From: Neoceratodus forsteri
Taxonomy: Eukaryota; Chordata; Ceratodontiformes; Ceratodontidae
Direction: 5' to 3'
Length of the DNA: 64,000 nt
NCBI GenBank assembly: GCA_016271365.2
Contig: CM028129.1
Span: 1,006,459,501-1,006,523,500, forward strand
In this document: piece by piece, positions 36,560 to 47,743 of the stretch
How the letters are laid out: every line of letters begins with the position of its first letter
How positions within the stretch are numbered: the stretch's first letter is position 1
Position numbers and translations under genes: made by a program
The notes under the pieces: model-generated
The model's input: the letters and a program-made list of their open reading frames with translations, nothing else
What the model was told of the DNA's origin: nothing
The model's database searches: none

Positions 36560-37345
36560 AATGATAATTCTACGTACTGTTGCTGTTTTTGAGTTAAACT
36601 GTTTTATTAATTTTTTATTAAAAATGAAAGTAACACCTCTATTTGTGGTCATCAGATCACCCACAACAAGGCTCCAGTAATAGTACAAGCCTATTACTCT
36701 TGGGCATGTCTCTTTAACTGTACAATTCTTCAGTCTCTGTCAAGGTAAGAGCACTGTGTAAATCGATATCTACAAAAACAAAAATTGTTTTATTGTAAGG
36801 CTCAACTGAACAACTGAGCAAAAAATTCTAATAACCAACTGTTAATCCATTTATCTCAATGCATGAACTTCCTCCTTTTAAACAGTTTGTTCTGCCTTTA
36901 ATTGTTTGAGCACTGACTCTTTAAAAAAAATGGACACCAACACTCAGTAATATGACATTAATATACTTTATTGTAACAGTTTCACCAAGAAAATAAAAGA
37001 GCCATGTGCACACTGTGAACTGAGAGTATTTTTTTTTTCAGAGAAAATCATGCAGATCAGTGTGTGGAGTCTTTCAGGAACTGTTGATTGATGTTAGCAT
37101 GACTCACTCCTGTGATGTCCTCACTCCAGGTTATACAGCAAAAGCTCCATCTACCAGTCAGTTCAGCTAAAAGAAAAAAAAATGGAATCAGTTCAGATGG
37201 TGACAACAATTACATATAACAGACTATTTGTTAAAAATTAGCACACCACTTTTATGGATTTACTGTAGGGGTCACATCGTAATACAATTACATCCACAGA
37301 GAGATGTATCTGCTACAAAAATGATTACACTTTTGCCTTTGATCT
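36560..37345 (-). repeat. Inverted duplication A, right copy
   Basis: Reverse-strand counterpart of 26770-27560. Read on the - strand it starts TTAAAGATCAAAGGCAAAAG and ends near TTTAACTCAAAAACAGCAAC. An AATAAA hexamer on the - strand lies at 36972-36967. Both copies match across the region upstream of the acceptor and across the downstream region, indicating duplication of genomic DNA and not of a spliced message. Confidence 0.88.
37057..37166 (-). other. Exon-like open segment after a splice-acceptor consensus (copy A-right)
   Basis: On the - strand TTTTTTTTCTTTTAG precedes base 37166. From 37164 a frame stays open for 35 codons to TGA 37059-37057. It begins ELTGRWSFCC, has TWSEDITG in the middle and ends FLKDSTH. 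The inverted copy ends TWSDNIT...FLKYSTH at the same place with the same stop. If real, this would be the last coding exon of an unknown gene on the - strand, with the AATAAA about 90 bp downstream. I do not recognise the peptide. Confidence 0.35.
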
Positions 37346-40300
37346 TTAAATATGTTAGGCATTGGAGGTGGGGGGAGGGGTACAGAGGAAACACACAACC
37401 TGCAGCAGTTAGCCACAGCAGTTAAACCAAACAGACAGACAAGATAACTCCAAATTCACAGCACTTCAGAAAAAAATGGAAGTACTATTTGCACCTAGCT
37501 TCAGTGTGGTGTTTTTATTTTCAGAACTTAGAGAAGTTTAAAATACAGTAAATGTTGGTTTTCTAAACAACCAGAATAAGGGGCATGTGGCATCATAGTC
37601 AAAAAAGAAACACAGCTCAGAAACACATGACTGATTGCTGCCCTAGATCTGAGCCCCAATCTGATAAAATGGAATGTCTGTTTTGACACATTCTGGGCCT
37701 CTGCACAGACATATTTACTGTTCTGTGCACACTGGAATGCATTCCTCACAAAAAAAGTTAACCACTTCTGGTAGAAAACCTATACCTTCTCCCCAGCTCA
37801 ACTCCAGGGTTATGCAAGGCACACATGACCGTGTAATATTTATTGATTGTCACTGCTGTCCAAGGGCTGTTGTCCCACCTGAGATTTTGCTGACGCCACA
37901 TTCCCGCTAATTGAGTCCATCTTCCCAGTACCTCTTGGTTTCGCTATTGCCTCAGATTCCCTCACTATGCTCCTTAGATGATTAAAAGTACCAGCTAAGA
38001 ATTTTATAATTAAAACCCATTTGTTTCAGCAATGTAAATAAATTAATTAAAATTGAGATAAACCATGTCTTGCAAGAGAGAGATGAAGAGAAAGAGACTA
38101 AGATCACCAGCTCACTGCTAAAACTAAAGCGTCAGCAGGACTTCAGCTCCAGCCCCATCCAGTTTGCCCATATTCTTCTTCTTTTTTTTAAATTAGGACT
38201 GTAAACTGCAGGTAAAGGATGGGACTCAAAACTCTGCTCTGTCCCAAACTCCCGAAATATCCTTCAGCTGTTTTCACTGGGAAGCAGTAAAATGTTCATA
38301 CTGTGGAGGTAGCAGTCTGGTTGTCTGCCTCCTGCTACTCAGAGCTGTCATATTATTCCCCTTTCAGGTCACTGCCAAGTAACATCAGCTGTGGTGTCTT
38401 GAGTTTTTCAAGGGACCTTTTCCTCTCTCCACAGCCACAGTTAAAAAAATATTTAGCATAAAAATTGTTGAAGAGATTCTGAATGATAGGCATATTTAAA
38501 CATAGGCTACAGTATGTAACGGGCGTCAACCTGAAGCTGAGAAAAAACTGAACAGTAAAATTAATTGAATAACACACCCCTGTACAGTATAACTATTAGT
38601 TTAATATCAGAAACTATTACTTCACTTAAGTGAAAACCGGTCATTGTTCTACCCCCTTTCTGATTCATAAGTGCGGTGATCACCGTTCCAGCTCCTTCAC
38701 CTTCCTTTTTTAAACAAGCAGAAATCGTAGAAGAGAAAAACGAGTTTGTCAGAGGATATAAACGTGAGCTTCAAAGATGGAGCAGAGTACAAAGCATGAC
38801 TTAATCTCAGTAATATCTGGTCAGAACATGTTATCCCTACCTGCTTGCTAGTCTGCCCTCTTTACCACACTGCCACATCCAGTTGATTGCTTCCTCTATT
38901 TGTAAATATATTCTGAAGAGATTTACACAGGGAGGAAGCAAGCAATCCTTGCTCTGTCAATCTTATCACTTCTCTCTTGTTATAACTGAAAATAGAGCAG
39001 TAATGAGATATACAACGGGTCTATGCACATGTGCTGAATTGTTTGGATAGCATTCCCTAATGCGTAATTCACACTCTGGCATGAATTGAGTACAAACGGC
39101 TCTCACTGCTGCCATGGGAAGCTAAGTCCAGCAGCGGTGTAGCAGATGCAGTCTTCTAAAACTTTACAATGACATTGTTCTGGTGACATAGAAGTGGGCT
39201 ACGAGGTAATTTCCTCTGTGAAAGTATGCTGCTTAACTTTTCCCTTTGATGACTGCTAGCTTACATTCTGTTTAAAGAAGGAGGCAAATTATATGGGAGA
39301 AGATTTGATCTGGAAGCTTTAAACCTATTGCAGTTTTTTCTCCCACACAAGTGGAAATAGCTACAGATTCCAAATTTGATAGAGGAATTTATTTCTGAAT
39401 TTCCTGCCAATTGACTGCAATGGAACTTTATCGACAAGGTTTATATGTGATATTTTTCTAACAGAAGAACTCATAAAATCATAAGGAAAAAAATGGAATC
39501 GGGGTAATTACACCATTTCTGTTCCGAGTTCCTAGTTTATAATTTTGGAATGCTATTTTTTCTAACAACCATAATGGGTTTGGGAGTACACACACACACG
39601 CACACACACACTACTCACCCGGTTATCAATTATAAAAAATAAATATTTGTTTTTTAAGTTGTAGCTTCCATCTCTCTATCTGTCTATCTATTCTCCCTCT
39701 CTAGCTATCTAGTGATCCAATATCTGTCTGCCTGTCTGTCTGTCTATCTATCTCTATCGTTCTACTCCACACTTCTTTCGTAAAACAGAAGCCTCTTGTG
39801 CTGATTGTGGTGCTTGTTTCTGAATTACTTTGTTGAAGCCAGGAACAACTACAACTAAAAGGGCAATAGAAATGTATAAAGTTCCTTAATATAACTGTAA
39901 ACTGATTTTAAACCATGCTCTACAAAACCTGATAAGACACGGCAGTAAAGGACATTGGTCAGGATCAGACTGGGGTACAGGGGGCCCACATGGAAAGTGA
40001 ATAGAGGTGCCCACCTGGAAAATCAATACGTGCAGGCACAGGGTGACTGTGATGCACTCATCTCAGTATTCAACTTAAATCTGATGCACTTGCTCTGTAT
40101 TTGTATCTTACGTTTACCTATAGAGTGCCAAATACACCATATAGTTAGAAGACAAAAAAAGGATGATTAATTCAAAGATGTTCAGAGTTTAGAAGGTGGC
40201 AATGCACCCATAGAGAGGGGGCACATGGAAATTTGCTGGTATCCTTGTGGGTCAATCAGACTCTGGTAATAGAAGTGATTAATAGGAGGGAGGGGGGAGG

Positions 40301-40929
40301 GGGGGAGAGAGAGAGAGAGTCAGTAGGAGGCATACAGAGACAGACAGAGACAGAGATATTTCGGGATGCCCTGTGGTACTTTTATTGTTTTTAATAAATC
40401 TGTCTTTCTTGGAAGAAGCTATTTATTTATTTACACATACATGCTTCTTGTAGGGATAATGTAGTACAATACTGCATGTTGCTAATCCGTACAATTTAAA
40501 GTACTCAGTATCCTCAGGGATAGCCCACTTCTGTTATCCACTTTTCAGCAAACAAAACATTGACTTTGTTTTTGGTATCTGCCATTAAGTTTGTCAATGT
40601 TACTTCTTTAAGCTATAAATTCACCTGGAGCTAAATGTTTTTAAAATATATTTATGTACAATAATAATATCTCCCAGCTGTGTCCCTGATTATGAGGGAC
40701 TTCCCTCATTTCACCCTCAAAATTGATATAGTGCTGCAGGGGGCGGAAACCTGCAGCACTTTAACTATCACTGAGAAAGGGGACATTTCTTACATCCTCA
40801 CAACATGTTGGATTGAGTCACAGTGGCCTCTTCCACCATGAAACAGTCTGCCCATGTTGTCCCTACTGACCAAAGCACTACACTCTTTTCTGCAATCATC
40901 CCCAGCTCTGACCTGCTCTTCCCCACTCT
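37346..40929. other. No gene; microsatellites only
   Basis: No transposon or coding motif is recognised. Simple repeats are CA at 39590-39611, mixed TCTA/TCTG at 39672-39764, and GA/CAGA at 40290-40365. Open frames here (for example 37674-37910, 39955-40170) lack motifs. Confidence 0.45.
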
Positions 40930-41650
40930 GTCCCTGCTCAACCCAGCTTCACCCTTTCTGCTCCTCCACCCAACCCCACCCCTGCTCCACCCAGCTTCAC
41001 CCTTTCTGCTCCTCCACCCAACCCCACCCCTGCTCCACCCAGCTTCACCCTTTCTGCTCCTCCACCCAACCCCACCCCTGCTCCACCCAGCTTCACCCTT
41101 TCTGCTCCTCCACCCAACCCCACCCCTGCTCCACCCAGCTTCACCCTTTCTGCTCCTCCACCCAACCCCACCCCTGCTCCACCCAGCTTCACCCTTCTGC
41201 TCCTCCACCCAACCTCACCCCTGCTCCACCCAGCTTCACCCTTTCTGCTCCTCCACCCAACCCCACCCCTGCTCCACCCAGCTTCACCCTTTCTGCTCCT
41301 CCACCCAACCCCTGCTCCACCCAGCTTCACCCTTTCTGCTCCTCCACCCAACCCCACCCCCTGCTCCACCCAGCTTCACCCTTTTCTGCTCCTCCACCCA
41401 ACCCCACCCCTGCTCCACCCAGCTTCACCCTTTCTGCTCCTCCACCCAACCCCACCCCTGCTCCACCCAGCTTCACCCTTTCTGCTCCTCCACCCAACCC
41501 CACCCCTGCTCCACCCAGCTTCACCTTTCTGCTCCTCCACCCAACCCCACCCCTGCTCCACCCAGCTTCACCCTTTTCTGCTCCTCCACCCAACCCACCC
41601 CTGCTCCACCTAGCTCACCTTTCCCTCCCCCACCCCTGCTCCACCCGCTC
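40930..41650. repeat. 48-bp minisatellite, about 15 units
   Basis: The unit is CCCAGCTTCACCCTTTCTGC then TCCTCCACCCAACCCC then ACCCCTGCTCCA (48 bp). A few units carry 1-3 base indels and one lacks 9 bases near 41307. Because 48 is divisible by three, long open frames appear on both strands (for example 40823-41674 on + and 40798-41369 on -). These are a consequence of periodicity and are not genes. The G-rich strand of each unit has runs GGGG-T-GGGG-TT-GGG. Confidence 0.95.
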
Positions 41651-42873
41651 CTCTCTGCCCTAGCTGCACCATAGTGTGCTCTTCTACATCCGATTTAAGT
41701 GGCAGGTTAAGTAAAGATTTGACAACAGTGCCTGAATATATCACATGCAGACTGGCCATTTTCAGTTGGCTCTTCCCACGGTTTCCAGTGGTCTAACTGA
41801 GGGAAGGGCATAACTTGCTGTTGTTCATGGCAGTCACACACTGCTGCTGAGCTTTGTACACAAGACCAGGATGCTGCCACCCTATTAAGGTAATATTTTC
41901 CTAATAATGTGTATGCCTTCCTTAGAACAGAAACTAAAACAAATCATACTACTTACAAATAATTGTGTTGGTTCTCCATACTGTACCTTCTTAATTCCAC
42001 ACAACTTCATTAACTCCGTTAAGCAGCCATGGTGGATCTGACCAGATTTTGTTTGTTTAGCAGTTTTACATTAATTTTTTATACAAATAATCCATTACAT
42101 TATTTCCTTTGGGCCTCTGTGTTAAATGTGACTGACTTTGGCCACTTTTATGCATTTTTTCACATTTTTTCAGTTATTTGTCAATAAATCAGAACTAATC
42201 AGATTAAATCAGAACATCACTGTGTTCCAGTTCTTATTCAATAAGGGTCAGAACTTCACTGAGTTCTCCCAGCCCTAATGCCAGCCAATTCCATAAGGGA
42301 GGTTAGTATTAGTTACTGATGCACTGCAGGCCAGGTAGGCTAAGGCAGTAATGAACAACAAATTAAAACCGCCAGGAAAACAGGAGCATATGAAAACTGA
42401 AAACTAGGAAACAGCATGCTGTTGGACAGCGTAAACTAATTAAACCACCAGAAAACAAATGGGAGTGTCTGCCTTACTAGGAAGCCAGGTGAAAACGATT
42501 CATGATTGCAATTGAATTGGGAGCATGTGAATGGCCTGGAACAAACACAAATTGGGAAGCCTGAAATAGCACAAGCAAAGCAGGGAATGTCAAAGCCAGG
42601 ACACTGTGGAAACTACTTAGCTCACAAGAACCAAAGCAGAAAGAAATAGAAGTTACAGGAGAACAGAAGTGCAGAAGAAGTAGTTGACTGAGAGAAGAAG
42701 GAAGCACAAACTGCAGCTAGGAAGGTAGAAACAACAAAATACTGACTTAGAAAGCTGCTGGAGGCACAAACTAAACAGAAAGCACAAAAGCACAAAGGAC
42801 AGACAGGAGACAAACACGGGGTAGAGCTTTGGCAGAGCCTCTGACTACAACAAAGAAACAACACTTCCAAGCG
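41651..42873. other. No gene seen
   Basis: A hAT-like terminus occurs at 42268-42277. From about 42300 onward the purine-rich sequence belongs with the dispersed repeat at 42874-42968. No coding motif is recognised. Confidence 0.45.
42268..42285. other. hAT-like right terminus with flanking ATGCCAGC
   Basis: CCCAGCCCTA (42268-42277) is the exact inverse of TAGGGCTGGG at 8193-8202. The following eight bases, ATGCCAGC, match the eight bases before 8193 (ATGCCAAC) at 7 of 8 positions. Subterminal sequence agrees only loosely. Confidence 0.4.
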
Positions 42874-42968
42874 AGGCTGGAGAAAGCTGGCTTAAGAAGC
42901 TCAAGAAAGGGGTGTGGCAGGTAGCCCCTGTACTGAACTGCAGGCATAGCCTTTGAATTCTAGAAGGG
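42874..42968 (+). repeat. Dispersed repeat shared with 6.67 kb
   Basis: Second copy of the repeat at 6673-6773, with AGCTGGCTTAAGAAGCTC, GGGGTGTGGC and GCATAGCCTTTGAATTC. No terminal structure was found. Confidence 0.65.
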
Positions 42969-43244
42969 GGGGTTAAGAAAGAGGTTTGTATGAATTACAA
43001 GTAAACCATCTAAAAGAAACATCATTACTACAGTATTTTTTTCTTCTAGCAGTAAGAGTTTACTAGTGATGTCACACAGTTCTGCAGACTCCAAGCAGTA
43101 CCTTGAAAGTCAAGATCTAGATCCTATTTAGGAAAAAGATTCTGAAGCAGTAAAATACCAAACCTGGCACTCCTTCAACTCTAGATGTCCAGGCAGTAAT
43201 TAATGTGAAGTAAAGGCATCCACTATGACTCAGCTAAGTGCTTT

Positions 43245-43842
43245 ACAAAACTCCTGAAGGGGAACACTGGTTAGGCCCCATCTGGATTACTGCACGCAGT
43301 ACTAGAAACCACACCTTCACAAGGACATTAACCAAACTGAGGCAGTCCAGAGAAGGGCAACCAAAATGGTGCAGAGACTGCATCAGAAAACATATGAGGA
43401 CAGATTAACAGAACTCAATATTTACCCTAGAGCAAAAGAGGGAGAGAGTTGATATGATCGAAACATTCAAACACCTTAAGGGCATTAACAAGGTGAAAGA
43501 GTCTAACATGTTTCAATATAAGAAAAATAGCAGTACAAGAGGACACAGCATGAGATTAGAGGGAGGCTGATTAAGGGGTAATGTGAGGAAGTTCTTTTTC
43601 ACAGAAAGGGTGGTGGATGCATGAAACGGCCTACCTCAGGAAGTGGTGGATATGAATACAGTGCAGGGCTTCAAACAGGCATGGGAAAGGCATAAGGGAG
43701 CAATACAGATGAGTATGAATAGATAGGCCATTGACAGAGCAAAGGCCGATGGTACATTCATAAGTTAGATTAAAAAAATGGGTAGACTGGATGGGCCTCG
43801 CGGCCCTTATCTGCTGTCAACTTCTATGTTTCTATGTTTCTA
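43245..43842 (+). mobile_element. CR1 3' fragment with TTCTATG tail
   Basis: Homologous to the 3' 600 bp of the CR1 copies at 12.4 and 52.4 kb: CCCCATCTGGATTACTGC, GGGCAACCAAAATGGTGCAG, CACAGAAAGGGTGGTGGATG and a tail of TTTCTATG repeats ending near 43842. It is 5'-truncated, as usual for CR1. Confidence 0.9.
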
Positions 43843-44520
43843 TGAATAGCCTTTAGAGCTGCCACATTGGCAGATGTAACTAGGGGAATGTGCTCACATG
43901 CCTTTTGGGGGGCTGCTTGCCAGTCATTCCATAGCAATACTGCATGCAAGAGACCATCCAATGAGAAAAAGTTTTTGTATCTGCCTTGACTTATCCCACC
44001 ATAAGTAAGAAACAGTTGAGTGCTGTCAATTCTGAACCCCTTGGTTCTGTCAAAGTATAAACTCAAAACCCTCTTTATGTCTAGGCTGTGCAGTTTTTCC
44101 TCACCTATATTTGAGGGGGGTTTGGGGAAATAAATAGGCAAAGTCACCGAATGGGTTATGTGAAATTCAGAGACCACTTTAGTTAGAATTTTACATGTAG
44201 CCTAAGCATTACTTTACCCTGTGGAAGACCGTAACATGTGGGTATGTACAGAGGACACACTGACCCTTCTGGCAGAAGTAATAGCTACAAGAAATACTTT
44301 TGTCCATGACAGGTATTTGAGTTCAGATGAAAACATGTGCTTAAATGGTGGTTCCATTAGCTGTGCCAGAACCAGATTCACATCACTAGGAGGAAGTGTG
44401 TCCCTCACAGAAAGACACAAGTGATTTAGCCCTTTGAAAAACTGTTTTATCACTGTTTGTGAAGCAAACATTTTCCTTTGCCTTAAAAGCTTAAATAACT
44501 TCTGAGAACACTTTCAAAGT
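43843..44520 (-). pseudogene. DIRS-type tyrosine recombinase fragment
   Basis: Two - strand frames resemble the recombinase that DIRS elements use for integration. The first (44471-44214) reads FFKGLNHLCLSVRDTLPPSD, VNLVLAQLMEPPFKHM and LKYLSWTKVFLVAITSARRV, matching the P.wDL..VL..L..PPFEPL....LK.LT.K..FLVAITSARRVSEL pattern. The second (44177-43843) has LHSLDIKRVLSLYFDRTKGF and QLFLTYGG, then VTSANVAALKA where other copies have HSTR..A.S.A. The catalytic R of SARRVS is present; the later H..R and Tyr region is lost or altered. Confidence 0.78.
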
Positions 44521-44631
44521 GGAAGGCCGCAGATCCTAAGACTGCAAAAGGACTTTGGTGGGAAGCACACCAAATATTGAATGTTTTCCAGTGGCATGTA
44601 TGTTTTTCTGCTTGCAGGATTTCCAACAACC

Positions 44632-45049
44632 TTTTAAGGAAAACAACGGTTACAGATGCTATCTTCTCTGCTGCATGCCAAGTCCCTAATTTGTGTTTTT
44701 AGCAGAGTTTGACATTTTAGAATATATTTACATATCTTTTTTTAACTTTATACTGCTCCTCTGCAGCGTCTGGTTTTGAAGGGTGCCCAATGCCATCCCT
44801 CGCTTGGTTTATGCTAGTATACCCTGTTGATTCCGCCATTAGTCAGCAGGGCATACTAGCCATAAACCAAGCAAAGATAATGAACCACTATGACATAGAC
44901 ATGCTTCAAAACTGAGCTGCAGAGTCGATATAAAGTTAAAAAGATGTAAAGGTATTTAAAAAAATGTCATACCCTGCTAAAATGCAAATCAGGGACTTGG
45001 GATGCAGCAGGGAAAGTAGGGGCTGTAACCATTGTTTTCCTCTTTAAAA
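44632..45049. repeat. 418-bp palindromic foldback element
   Basis: GGAAAACAACGGTTACA at 44637 is inverted at 45022-45040 as TGTAACCATTGTTTTCC, and AAGTCCCTAATTT, TTTTTTAACTTTATA and GCTTGGTTTATGCTAGTAT all have inverted partners. The centre is near 44840. Arms are about 205 bp and moderately diverged. TTTAA-type sequence borders both ends. It lies next to the DIRS fragment but shares no obvious sequence with it. Confidence 0.85.
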
Positions 45050-45508
45050 CTCCAAACACTTGGACAGGTTTAGCTTAGAATACTTTCTCTTCAAGAAGCA
45101 CATTCTCAAGTGAAACATCTTTACATCTGGGTGAGTCATTCTGCCCTGGGACAGAATAAGAAGATCCTGCTTCAGAGGCAAAGCTATAGGAGCTCTCTGT
45201 GACGTTGTCTACAGCATGGAGTATCAGGCCTGTTTGGCCCAGTCTAGTACTATCAGAACCATTGTTACTGACTCTTTTCTCAGATTCAACAGGACACTTT
45301 GTATCAGTGAGAATAGAGGAAAAACAGAAACAAATGTGTCCATCCAGGGAAGAGACACTGCAGTTAGGGTTGCTTGAAATCTGTCCAAAGGAAATGGATA
45401 AATCAGATTTCTGTCATTTTTTTAAGAATTCAGAATTTCAGTATTGAAGGCCAGAAATCCAAATTCTATAAAAAAACTTGGATGCTGAACTGGAATCCCA
45501 TTCCAATT

Positions 45509-46215
45509 CTACATCCAACTGCAGTAAAACTGATGAGAAAGTGATGAGAAAGTAAAGCCTCTCCCCAACCGGTAAAACATAATCCTCCCTCCTTCACTCA
45601 CCCTTGTTTCCCCAAATCTTCTTGCCACAGGTTTGCATGGTGATGGTCTTCCAAAGCTCCATGCCATGTATGTTGGGTCCACTGCCTCCCATCCACCTCT
45701 GATCAGTCTCCAAGACAGATCCCTCCCTAATGGCCACCCAGTCACCTCACCACTAAAGTTAAGGAGCTTTCCCCCCAAGCCACCCATTTGAACACATTTC
45801 CCACACTAAAGTCCTCCATCCTGTTTGCTGTTGCTGTTCTCTCAAGCTCCTCATCTAGTGTAAATTCAGTCATGTGCCAAATGTCCCCTTTACTAGTCCA
45901 CTGACTAATAAAGCACGTGTAACCAGCCAAATACCCCACCATCACCAAGTGAGCACAGACAACCAAAGGACGACCCCGGATCCAACCACTCATCTGCATA
46001 GTCTGCTGGGTAAGTAAGTTACCAGCATCCAACCTTGTTTTTTTGTTGTTTTCTGGGGGGGCCACTGACAGCTGGACTTGGACCCAGATGTCTGCTGGGT
46101 TACCCAGGGTTGGTGCTGGTATGCCACCCCCAATTTCCCAGCAGACAACATAGCTTGGAGTGTTAAAGGTTAAAATGACAAGGGGTATTATGGTACAGGT
46201 GGACAGACTGGTCAC
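45509..46215 (-). other. Unrecognised antisense open frames (157 and 92 codons)
   Basis: Two overlapping - strand frames (46215-45742 and 45787-45509) contain PSYVVCWEIGGGIPAPTLGN, MVGYLAGYTCFISQW and FTLDEELERTATANRMEDF in the first and LLNFSGEVTGWPLGRDLSWR in the second. The amino-acid composition looks protein-like and the two could be one frameshifted protein of about 230 residues, but I cannot place the family. An LTR-element product is one possibility. Confidence that it was once coding is low to moderate. Confidence 0.35.
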
Positions 46216-46914
46216 CAGACCAACTGCTTCTGTCAGTGAAATGTGGCATCAATGGTAAGAAGTGGCACAGCATCTCATTCGGTCAGTGGTGCCTCGGTCA
46301 TGACACGAGGCACTTTGGTTTGGCGAGTGACAACAGTAACAGTGGTGCATTGAGGAGAGAAGGACAGAGGAAAAATGAAAAGATTAGTGGACCATGCCTG
46401 CCCCCTGCCCCCCCCCCGAGTCATGGAGGAGAACCACAACAAGCCACCAGAGAAGCAAAAGCAGCAAGCAAGCCATAGGAGTCAACTCAGGACTTAGTCA
46501 GAGGAAGCCAGGAGGAGGACCCTTAGCCATGGCCCACAGTCACAGAGCAGACTTAAGGCATTAAGAGAAGTGAAGGAGGGACATCTCAGTCAAATGGAAC
46601 AGATTCCAGAGAATATAAGTACCCCTAAGTGCAACCCATAGGACAGTCCCCACTGAGGTGCAGGGACAAACCACACAAGGATGAGGGTCCTAGACTTCAG
46701 GAGGACAGACTTTAAGAAAATGAGAGACTGCCTCAGAAACTGCCTTGTGGGGGGGGGGAGGATTCCAGGAAGGGGTAGAGGAACAGTAGGGAAAAATAAG
46801 AAAGGGTATGCTTAAGGCAACCAGCATCTGGGTGAAGGAAGTGAGTAAATGCACAAGGAAAAAGAGACTATTATGGTACTCTAGGGAAGTGGCCATCATG
46901 GTAAAGGAAAAAAA

Positions 46915-47742
46915 GTGGCATTCTGGTGGTATAAAGGAATGCAGATGGAGGAAGACAGGGAGGTGTACCAGGTAAAACAAAGGGAAGCAGGTAAGGCAGT
47001 GAGGGGACCAAGGGCGCAGACAGAGGAAAGGACAGCTATAGGGGTAGCAAATGGGGATAAGGCTTTCTTCAGGTACATAAATGAGAAGGGAAAGCAAGGG
47101 GAGTGACAGTGAGGATAAGGAAGATAGCAGGGAGAGTCTATGCAGAAGAGAACCAAGAAAAAGCAGACATCAAAAACAGGCATGTCTGCTCAATCCTTCC
47201 AATAGAGGGAGGGGAGGATGGCCAACCAGTGATCAGCAGGAACAAAAGGGGATGGGAGGGAGATTCAGTTTTCTGAGGAAAAAGTCCCAAATGGGCTTGC
47301 AGCTCTGAAAGTGGACATGGTTATGGGTCTTAATGGGATACACCCAAGAGTACTTAAAAGAACTCATGTTGATGCTGGCTGATGGACTTATTCACTGGAA
47401 TCAGGTGTGGTTCTGGAGGAATGGATGACAGCAGACATGGTCCCTCTACATAAGGGTGGCAGCAGGAAAGAGGCTAGTAACTATAGATTGGTGATTCTCA
47501 CCTCAGTGGTGGGAAAATTAATGGAAATACTACTAAAGGAAGGTTAGTAGAGTATCTTGAATCCAGTGGGCTGAAAGACCAAAGGCAGCGTGGATTCATG
47601 GGGCAGGGGTCAGGCCAGACTAATAAGACTGACTTCTTAGACGAGGTGACTAGGGAAATAGATCAGGGGAGGGCAGTGAACATGGCCTATCTGGACTATA
47701 GCAAGGCCTTCGATACAGTGCTACACAGGAGACTGATGAAGA
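46915..47742 (+). pseudogene. CR1-type ORF2 fragment, cut within the RT
   Basis: The linker region reads GMQMEEDREVYQVKQREAGK and AFFRYINEKGK, followed in other frames by VVMGLNGIHPR-like sequence near 47315, ASNYRLVILTSVVGKLMEIL, GFMGQGSGQTNKTDFLDEV and NMAYLDYSKAFDTVLHRRLM. The RT stops abruptly at about 47742, where the tRNA-headed tandem array begins. Upstream of about 46.9 kb the similarity fades. Multiple frameshifts are present. Confidence 0.82.
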
Positions 47743-47743
47743 A

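Noticed and set aside
40823..41674. 283-codon + strand frame and matching antisense frames rich in Pro/Ser or Gly/Trp
   Set aside because: Produced by a 48-bp tandem repeat whose length is a multiple of three; frames are open in several phases and on both strands.
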